From Fragilaria radians (taxonomy: Eukaryota > Bacillariophyta > Fragilariophyceae > Fragilariales > Fragilariaceae), in contig CAAAJI010001191.1 of assembly GCA_900642245.1 (NCBI GenBank), forward strand, positions 1 to 12,402: 12,402 nucleotides of DNA, in the 5' to 3' direction. The notes beneath the pieces are model-generated. The model saw nothing but the letters and a program-made list of their open reading frames with translations, searched no databases and had not been told where the DNA came from. Shown piece by piece: positions 1 through 6,223 of this stretch (position 1 is its first letter; every line of letters starts with the position of its first letter). The position numbers and the translations under genes were made by a program.

Positions 1-969
1 GGATAAATCTTCAAATTTTCGCTCCTTGAAGGAGTGATTCGTTCTCCATTGTGCTGTATATTCTACCAAGTCATAGGAAAGGAAGTAGAATTGCCCACTC
101 ATATAAATCTTACCCTTGGCAGGGAAACAACGAGTCGGCCAGTACTTTCCTCCGCACGCTTCAAAGTCCATAAGGATACCACCGTAGACTCTGGGAGGTG
201 CCTGAGTATCTGCAAGAGATGGTCGTGGTCGTAACTCTTGTTGTAGGAAGGATAAGAGTTGAGGGATACTAACAAGCGTATCCAAATCGAGTTTGGCAAC
301 ATAATCAATTCCTTTATTAACAATTGTGGAGGCATAGTGAAACCAAGACGGTGTTTTGCCATGATTCATGTTTTCTTGGATGTTTAACAATACGACATCT
401 GGTTCAACCTTTGTTAGTGGATCGTTAGAGACTAAAAGTTGAAAATCAGGTCGATTCATGATATCTGATGGATATTCAGAAGATGAAACATTCGTTCCTC
501 CTCCCACAACAAATGTATAGATTATTTGACAGACATTGTTGTAAGAATTTTCGGATGCATTCGTAGATTCCGCCATTTTTAAAAAGCTTTGCAACGTACA
601 GATTCGAGAATATACAGACGGAGGCAACTCGGTTTCCCCCAACAGTGTTGATCGTGACAATTGTCGATGTTTGGTATCATTCCTTTGACAAAATATTCCC
701 AATAGGAAGGTTGTTTGTTTCCTAGTTGGTAATTTTCCAGTTGATTGTACTTTGCTCGAATGTTTGAATTTTGTATTCCGAGCTTTCATATCTCCTCCCA
801 CACAGGATGACGATGACGGTGACGAAGATGGTGATAACAAAGGTATATCAGCCGGGTCACAATGAGGATCATTTCCCATAGGTGCCGTTATATGACTCCA
901 ATGAGCGATCTGATAGACTACAATTGCCATTAGGATATGTTCGAGGAGACGTTGTCGACATGATACCAT
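1..969 (-). CDS. GT31-like hexosyltransferase (beta-1,3-galactosyltransferase family), 3' end cut by the window edge
   Basis: One open frame of 323 codons runs from ATG at 969 off the left edge, with an in-frame TGA at 970-972 just upstream. The family builds O- or N-linked glycans in the Golgi from UDP-sugars. Visible landmarks are a weak N-terminal hydrophobic stretch (about residues 11-23, a possible signal anchor), a Ser/Pro-rich stem (about 45-57), a domain start reading FLLGIFCQRND (88-98), DVVLLNIQENMNHGKT (191-206), a KLDLDT segment (226-231) at the place of the family's metal-binding D-x-D, and MSGQFYFLSYDLV (290-302) matching the family's G-x-x-Y-x-x-S stretch. The window ends at KFEDLS, where the conserved ED acidic motif is expected. 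Later in-frame ATGs at 930 and 879 would lose the hydrophobic stretch, so I prefer 969. An undetected 5' exon is possible. Family call fairly sure; donor and acceptor sugars unknown. Confidence 0.72.
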   Translation of the reverse strand, partial: MVSCRQRLLEHILMAIVVYQIAHWSHITAPMGNDPHCDPADIPLLSPSSSPSSSSCVGGDMKARNTKFKHSSKVQSTGKLPTRKQTTFLLGIFCQRNDTKHRQLSRSTLLGETELPPSVYSRICTLQSFLKMAESTNASENSYNNVCQIIYTFVVGGGTNVSSSEYPSDIMNRPDFQLLVSNDPLTKVEPDVVLLNIQENMNHGKTPSWFHYASTIVNKGIDYVAKLDLDTLVSIPQLLSFLQQELRPRPSLADTQAPPRVYGGILMDFEACGGKYWPTRCFPAKGKIYMSGQFYFLSYDLVEYTAQWRTNHSFKERKFEDLS

Positions 970-1573
970 TCAAGAATTGTGTTTTGTCGAATCATTATGG
1001 TCCATGCAAGTACACTAGAAAATTTGAATGGGTTGTTCAAGGCGAGAAACAATTGGAAAATCTGATGGTAACCTTTAGTACGTACAAACCCTCATAATTG
1101 CACTTCCTATTGATACGCTATCGAAAGTACTAAGTTTCATTTTCACTAAGCGTTTCGCTAATGTGCGAATAAAATCTGAGTATGAAATCTAGAGTTAGTC
1201 TTCCTATTCAACAAGTGCTGAACCATACCATGTAATTATTTCAATCATGCCAAGGATATCAAGCTAGGGCACCAATAGTACCCTGGTGGTCTACAGCTCA
1301 ATTATTGATATAGAAATCACACCAATTTGACTTTGTAAAACTATAGTTCCAAAGGATTATTGCAATCTCTTGTTGGAAAAGCTAAGGTAAGTTAAGACCA
1401 TAGAATCATTCTCATGTAATCGTTTGTGTTGATAGGATGAAAGGGTGGATAGACTTTCTGAGTAAATTTTCCGTGAGGTCTATATCAATGAGTAGAAACC
1501 TTCTTCTGTTATATATATATGGGGTATTTGAAGGCCATAGATGTCCTTATCTGAACCACTCTTTCGTTCCGAT
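970..1573. other. Intergenic: GT31-like gene 5' flank and HMG gene 3' flank
   Basis: This 604-bp stretch separates two minus-strand genes, so it should hold the 3' end signals of the HMG gene (right part) and the promoter of the GT31-like gene (left part). The only clear feature is an alternating TA tract at 1510-1520, about 55 bp past the HMG stop codon. A 71-codon plus-strand frame at 882-1097 overlaps the GT31-like 5' end and shows no protein-like character. Confidence 0.5.
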
Positions 1574-2973
1574 TTAGCTTCCTCTGGATATAGGAACTTT
1601 AAAATCGGGATATTCCGTCAAAATCTCATTCGTTATCCTCTTTTCAGATTCAGGAAGGTAAGAATATTGCGGTGGGTAACCAGAGTGGGGTATGTGAAAC
1701 GATGCAGCCCCTATAGCTTCCCCATGAGTCATTGCTAAATTCCGACTTCTGCTATAAGAATATGAGCTTGTTGGAGGTGGAAAGTAATTCATCCTTTTAT
1801 CCCAATAACCTAAGATAATTGAGTCAATTTTATAGTTCATCCTACTTATCAACATGGCTTCACTTACCTAGATAGCCTCTGACAGCATCGTAATACTCGC
1901 TTGAGTCTTCCTCCGATGGATAGTATTGGGAAATTTCTTGTAATTTAGAGTAACGAGTTGGATACATTGTGCCGCTGTGGTTAAGGTTAGGATATTCTTC
2001 ATATCCTCCCCATGAATTTGATCCATTGTACGTCGCTAATGATTTCTCTTCATAGAGATTACGAGTGTCGTAGCTTGAACTTGGAACATCATTAGCTTCT
2101 TGAGAGTTAAAGGATGACCAAACTGGATTTCTTCCCTTTGAATGATAGTGATCACCAGATATGTCATAATTGGAACTGCAATATTCATATCTTTCAGCTG
2201 CGGCTTCTTTTTCACGGTCCGCTTCCCTGTCCGCAACCTCTTTCAATGCCATTTCCTCTCTTTCCTGTCGCTGCGAAAGTAACGTTTTCTTTTGACTATG
2301 TCGCCAAAGGGCAATACTCACTAGGTACTTTTGACGTAAAGCGCGTTCTTCTTCGATAAACTTCTCTTTTTCGTGATCTTGAGCATTTTTCCATTGTTCT
2401 GCAAGAATCCTAGTGATTTGATTGTTTGTAAGGTTGGGATGCTTCTTTTTCTCTTCCGCTCGATTGGCATGAGAAAAAGCCAAAAATGCAGACATTGGTC
2501 GTTTGGGAATCCTTATATCTGAGTTCATGCGCTTTTTCCTTGGCACTTTCCAAGGACCTGTGTAATGCGATTTTTCAACCTGGAATCGAGCTTTGTCTTG
2601 ACGTGCTTTTTCTTCCCACAACATACGTTCGTCGTCGCTTAAGCTTTTCCAAGCATGTGATACAAGTTTTGCAATTTCTGTGGTCTATATTCGAGTTCAA
2701 GACATGATTCAGTTGAATCAAATTATCATCTTGACTAAGGAGAAATATTACCCTTACCTTTTCGCTTCGCCCACATGCCAGTAACTCTTCTCGAATCGAC
2801 TTGTGCTTTTCTGAGGAAAAGAACATGTATGCTGATTTGAATCTCCTAGGAGGGGTTATTTCTTAGCTCTCTAATAAATCGACAACTTTTTCCACTTCTT
2901 ACCTTGGAGCTTGTGGAGCCTTCTTGTACTTTGGCTGAGTTTTCTTCCTTGCAAGCGTTTTCGAATCAACCAT
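1574..2973 (-). CDS. Two-HMG-box DNA-binding protein, four exons, 403 aa
   Basis: Exons in transcript order are 2973-2903, 2845-2758, 2684-1868 and 1809-1574 (71+88+817+236 = 1212 nt), which splice in frame to 403 aa plus TAA. The start at 2973 has good context (ACCATGG) and an in-frame stop 9 bp upstream. HMG box A (about residues 20-98) spans three exons: RRFKSAYMFFSSEKHK, then IAKLVSHAWKSLSDDER, then a WEEKARQDKARF helix. HMG box B (about 113-180) is IPKRPMSAFLAFS through ILAEQWKNAQDHEKEKF to IALWR. A charged, probably helical stretch (about 181-218) and a Tyr/Ser/Gly-rich, low-complexity C-terminal half follow. HMG boxes bind and bend DNA, so a nuclear role in chromatin or transcription is expected; the exact target is unknown. 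All three introns are short, GT-AG and have GTAAG donors. The box-B exon is certain; the last exon rests on frame continuity and compositional similarity. Confidence 0.85.
1810..1867 (-). other. Intron 3 of the HMG gene (58 bp)
   Basis: The donor is CTAG/GTAAGTGA at 1867 and the acceptor is ATCTTAG/G at 1810. It joins GYL and the split Gly codon to YWDKRMNYF in the correct frame. If the intron is retained, translation ends at a TGA whose T lies five bases into the intron, giving a 327-aa form without the last 77 residues. Confidence 0.72.
2685..2757 (-). other. Intron 2 of the HMG gene (73 bp)
   Basis: The donor is AAG/GTAAGG at 2757 and the acceptor is ATATAG/ACC at 2685. It lies between codons and joins GRSEK to TTEIAKLV inside HMG box A. 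Without splicing, the frame after the donor soon leaves the HMG-box sequence. Confidence 0.8.
2846..2902 (-). other. Intron 1 of the HMG gene (57 bp)
   Basis: The donor is AG/GTAAGA at 2902 and the acceptor is CCTCCTAG/G at 2846. The upstream exon ends two bases into a codon, and the acceptor supplies the G that completes AGG, joining APQAP to RRFKSAYMFF. The next AG upstream (at 2863-2862) would bring an in-frame TAG, so it is not used for this protein. Confidence 0.8.
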
Positions 2974-3025
2974 GGTGAATTAATGAAATTCCAGCGAAGA
3001 ATTTCCTAACCAAACTTCAATGAAA

Positions 3026-3037
3026 GGAAACGTTTCC
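3026..3037. promoter_or_regulatory. 12-bp perfect palindrome upstream of the HMG gene
   Basis: GGAAACGTTTCC lies about 53-64 bp upstream of the HMG start codon, where a promoter-proximal site or 5' UTR element would be. The perfect two-fold symmetry suits a dimeric DNA-binding protein. No factor is identified, and a chance palindrome of this length in 12 kb is not excluded. Confidence 0.25.
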
Positions 3038-3659
3038 CGCATACAGTAAAATTGCGACTTAAAACAATGTTCTCCTTTTCACGTCGTGTCAGATGCTATA
3101 TATTTGTTCTTAAGATCAATCTGAGGTATAACCTTAGCATTTATTACGATTTGGAGAGGGTAAAGATTAAAAGGCATTTTGGTATTATGCCTTGGCATTA
3201 TTTAAAGGAAAATACAATCGAAGCAAACTTTCTTAATCGGTCACTTAAATGCAATACTGCACGCAAGTACCACAAAATCGAAATGTAAAATTCTGACGCT
3301 TCTAACACATCTTATTCCCGGTTCTGAAAGCTCACGAAGAATTATTCCTTGCATACTTTGACTCTAATTTGTTATTTAATGCAAGATTATTCATCATTTA
3401 CGCATGTGCCTTTGTAAGTTATCCATATTTCCTATCCTGCTGAGTTTTTCAAGAGACTTCTTGATACTTTTCTTCACCAAGATTAGTCACTAGTTGGATT
3501 GAGATTCTTCAGAAGATGCTATTTCATCTGATTTAGTGATACTTTAGCAATACTTTCTGAGTCGCTCATCCATCACATCACTTTGGAAGGAACTAAGTCA
3601 TATATTTCTCCTGAGAATCTCTAGCTTCAATTGTTGCATTTATCTAGATCAATAAATGC
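3038..3659. other. Intergenic, HMG upstream region and unassigned AT-rich DNA
   Basis: I see no supported gene here. A 78-codon plus-strand frame at 3052-3288 has no domain, no favourable context and no detectable signature. The last part, nearest 3660, may contain older and unrecognisable sequence of the retroelement relic that follows. Confidence 0.4.
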
Positions 3660-4190
3660 AGCAATTTAAAGCAAATCTGAGCAGCACTAACACTTCTCTC
3701 AGACTCTGAACACAGTAACATCAATTTTCCAATGCCTTCTGCATTGACATTCAAAGAACAGACAAGAGTCAAAGGGCTCTGAGAAAAAGGATTATCTCAA
3801 CCCCACTACTCAATCAAACACATTGAAGGATATGGTCTTCTATGTTATAAAAAAAGTATACATCCCTCAATCATTAAGATAGAAGATTCAATCCTTGTAT
3901 CATAATTATTTAATTCATCCAAGGCAAACTTGCAATGAAAAGACCATCAGGAGCACCATGAAGTAGCCTGGTCTCACACAAGATGCTGAACATGCATGTT
4001 CCACTTGTCCAGAGTGTCATTTGTCAAAGAAGGAACACAAAAAATATGGCTCATTACCTCCTAAAGTAGCAGAATCCGCCTCTGGGTCATGGTTAGTGTA
4101 GATCTCAGTTGATGATAGTCTTATCAACCGTTTTCAAGTCAAGGAAATTGTATTTGATTCATACACTCAATAAGTGAAGAACAGAGCGTT
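3660..4190 (+). pseudogene. Ty3/Gypsy-type retrotransposon pol relic (RNase H/integrase junction and integrase zinc finger)
   Basis: Two plus-strand frames carry recognisable pol residues. In the first (about 3681-3895) a degraded AALTLL segment, where family members have ADALSRL, is followed by NINFPMPSALTFKEQ and HYSIKHIEGYGLLCYKK, with TGA at 3780. After a frameshift between about 3860 and 3898 the second frame reads YHNYLIHP (3898-3921), KTIRSTMK, a TAG at 3964 where a Trp codon is expected, PGLTQDAEHACSTCPEC, and KKEHKKYGSLPPKVAE, with another TAG at 4099. The two His (3901, 3916) and two Cys (4006, 4015) form the H-x4-H ... C-x2-C integrase zinc finger. Reverse transcriptase, the catalytic integrase core and LTRs are not recognisable nearby. 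It is an old, non-functional fragment. Confidence 0.72.
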
Positions 4191-4638
4191 TGGGTTTCAA
4201 AAGAATAATATCTCCGGAAGCGTCAAACAGCGTAATGACGATAAATTCCTACCGGGGAATTCAATGCTTTGAGACTGAACGTGATTCATAGCTTAAATTG
4301 TACATTTGGTTAGGTTAGGTTGATATGTGATGCTGTGTTGCCATTCCAATTGGTTAGAAATTTACTGTAGGTCTAAGTATTGAACGTTGTAGCACTTCAT
4401 CTTACAGACAAAAGAAAGTTTTCAGCTTTTACCAAAGTACCAAAGTCGCCTAAGAATTGAATTCATGTTTAAAGGACATAAAACAAGTCAGATTTAAATT
4501 GAAATTTCATCTGTCAAAAAAGCGTATCGAAAGTTGGCTTTCATATATTTCAAATGCATTTTTATATCTATGTACATCAGCAGGAAAAATTAATGGCATA
4601 ACATTTTATAAATTTTATCCGATACCTTGTCAATTACA
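4191..4638. other. Intergenic between the Ty3/Gypsy relic and the Reeler gene 3' end
   Basis: I see no gene. A slightly GC-richer patch at about 4195-4260 may still belong to the relic but matches nothing I recognise. A short GGTTAGGTTAGGTT run sits at 4308-4321. The right part is AT-rich and should contain the 3' UTR of the Reeler-like gene. Confidence 0.4.
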
Positions 4639-5160
4639 TCAAGCTGCCTTAAGGGAATAATCGGACTTATACCACACGGATTGGGCGTTGTTCTTAACAA
4701 CGACAGTGATTTCCAACTTCAAGTCATTCAATACAGCAGGAATATTCAAAGTCCCATTGACACTGCTCTTATCAGAATTATTATTATGTCCGATTCCACC
4801 AACTTTCGCAGAGGTACAAAGGGGAACGACCTGAACGTTCCCATCCAGAGCCTTTTTCAGAAAACCCCTAGTATCAGTAGATCCCTGACTAGCGCGCATG
4901 AGGAACCCACGAAATGTCTGTCTGGAAGAACTTAGTGATATCGACAAATCCTTTCCAACGGGTACAGAAAAGACTTTAATTGGACTAACGATTTTACCGC
5001 CGATCTTAAGGATAAGTCCAAGATTTGATAATGCACCAGAACTTCCAGCTTTTTTGTGGCTTCCACCAAGTGGATTTTCAGTAGCGCATGATCCTGGTAC
5101 CTTAGGATAGGCAAGAGCTGTAGCCAAAAGCAAAGCATTGATGAAAAGTTGAAGCAACAT
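4639..5160 (-). CDS. Secreted protein with a single Reeler-like domain, 173 aa
   Basis: The first ATG of this frame, at 5160, opens a classic signal peptide (MLLQLFINALLLATALA, residues 1-17, probable cleavage before YPK). The mature part resembles the Reeler fold: PGSC with Cys25, a basic stretch, VFSVPVGKDLSISLS (63-77), the hallmark FRGFLMRA (83-90), a second Cys at 115 (PLCTS), GIGH (122-125), and an end reading LEITVVVKNNAQSVWY (149-164). The two Cys could form the domain's disulfide. Two N-glycosylation sequons (NNS near 127, NGT at 135) fit an extracellular protein. Known Reeler domains usually sit in larger proteins with DOMON or cytochrome b561 parts; here the domain is alone. A surface or matrix role is inference. 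No intron is needed. Confidence 0.72.
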   Translation of the reverse strand: MLLQLFINALLLATALAYPKVPGSCATENPLGGSHKKAGSSGALSNLGLILKIGGKIVSPIKVFSVPVGKDLSISLSSSRQTFRGFLMRASQGSTDTRGFLKKALDGNVQVVPLCTSAKVGGIGHNNNSDKSSVNGTLNIPAVLNDLKLEITVVVKNNAQSVWYKSDYSLKAA

Positions 5161-6031
5161 TGCAATGCTGATACTGTGAGCGAAATTGTTTTGTGATCAA
5201 CTAGAAGTCCATCACTCTGAAAAATCGTGTTTACTCCAATTAACGTTTTGATTCTCACAAAAAGCGTTTCGTTATACTTCCACATTGTGATGTTAACTTT
5301 GCATTCTAGGGGATGGATGTGAGATATAACTTGGTTCGGAGTAATCAAACGGGACTCAAGGCGAAAAATTAGGAGAGAAGATGTTTTAGAACAAGATGTA
5401 ATTCTTCAAGAGCATTTACAAACATCCCTTGGTCGGGAAGTTCCAAGACTCCACAAGACTAAAGAATAAAGTAATCTAAAATGTATTATTTTTTTCCATT
5501 ATGTAGTTTCTATATCTCACCGTAGAGCAATTTTAGAATGAAAAATTGATTGTAGCAATATCACTACAGTCATAGATAGTTCGCTGATTCTCCAAGGATT
5601 ATTGCAAAGCAACTTAAACTGATAAGTTAATGATTCAATTGCATTGCATTCTAAAAAGAAGAGAAAAAACATGAAATAAACTAGTTGTCTCGATAATCCA
5701 ATCGCAGACTTAAAGGATTTGAAAATGGCAAAAGGACAAACATTGATATTGTCGGAAAACTTGTAAAAAGCAATCTCATAGGGAACGTTGTGTACTTACA
5801 TGCATATACTTCACCAGATGTAACATGATTCATAATAGTCTTGAACGAAAATTTGCCGCATACCATGGGAGGAAGAGAGCAAAGATAAAGGAGGAAAATG
5901 TCCATAAAGTGGTGTCATCCTGATAGTAAAGACTAGCACAACATTGATGCTTGACAAGATTTTGAAACTTTTAAAAAAGAAGCTATTCCCTAATACATAT
6001 TAATCCCTCTCAAGGTTTGAGGCAATAGTTG
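5161..6031. other. Intergenic between the Reeler-like and LSG1 genes, with an isolated splice-like pair
   Basis: I see no convincing gene. On the minus strand a good donor (GTAAGT, intron start 5799) is followed by a strong pyrimidine-rich acceptor (TTTTTTCTCTTCTTTTTAG, end 5651). These would bound a 149-bp intron. The 74-codon frame at 5681-5905 across the donor has no family signature, and splicing it gives an immediate TAA. The pair could belong to the 5' UTR of the Reeler-like gene, to a non-coding RNA, or to chance. Confidence 0.3.
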
Positions 6032-6087
6032 GTAGGTACTTATAACCAATTGCTCTAAATAAAAAATGGGCATGTTTTAGTACCTAC
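6032..6087. repeat. Inverted repeat, 9-bp arms
   Basis: GTAGGTACT at 6032-6040 pairs perfectly with AGTACCTAC at 6079-6087, leaving 38 bases between the arms. It is the outermost of three consecutive inverted repeats in the flank just downstream of the LSG1 stop codon. Confidence 0.5.
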
Positions 6088-6109
6088 ATGACACAACCAA
6101 TGAAATGGG

Positions 6110-6130
6110 TAGGTTTCCTTGGTAAACCTA
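6110..6130. repeat. Hairpin, 7-bp stem and 7-base loop
   Basis: TAGGTTT at 6110-6116 pairs with AAACCTA at 6124-6130. It lies about 90 bp past the LSG1 stop, probably in its 3' UTR or terminator region. A role in 3' end formation or RNA stability is inference. Confidence 0.45.
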
Positions 6131-6141
6131 TTGTAGGAAAC

Positions 6142-6167
6142 AATATTTGAATTTTGTATCAAATATT
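6142..6167. repeat. Hairpin, 9-bp stem and 8-base loop
   Basis: AATATTTGA at 6142-6150 pairs perfectly with TCAAATATT at 6159-6167. It is the innermost of the three inverted repeats after LSG1 and the one closest to the stop codon. Confidence 0.5.
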
Positions 6168-6200
6168 TGCTCGTGTCACCTCGGAAAATCCTACCAGAAA

Positions 6201-6223
6201 GGATATATATATATTTATTATTA
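6201..6223 (-). promoter_or_regulatory. Tandem stop codons and TA tract at the LSG1 3' end
   Basis: The LSG1 frame ends TAA TAA TAA in phase, followed at once by AATATATATATATCC. Three stops in a row would limit readthrough. An alternating UA tract resembles the UAUAUA efficiency elements known for yeast 3' end processing, but its use here is inference. Confidence 0.35.

Noticed and set aside
882..1097. 71-codon plus-strand frame
   Set aside because: It overlaps the start of the GT31-like gene in antisense and shows no protein features.
3052..3288. 78-codon plus-strand frame
   Set aside because: Low complexity in an AT-rich spacer, with no domain, no start context and no neighbour that would explain it.
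4308..4321. GGTTAGGTTAGGTT as an interstitial telomere repeat
   Set aside because: Only two units, and TTAGGT rather than TTAGGG. It is too short to support a telomeric origin.
4627..4935. 102-codon plus-strand frame
   Set aside because: It is antisense to the Reeler-like gene, which has a signal peptide and family motifs, so the plus frame is a shadow.
4932..5348. 138-codon minus-strand frame
   Set aside because: It overlaps the Reeler-like gene in another frame, has no signal or domain, and runs into the upstream flank.
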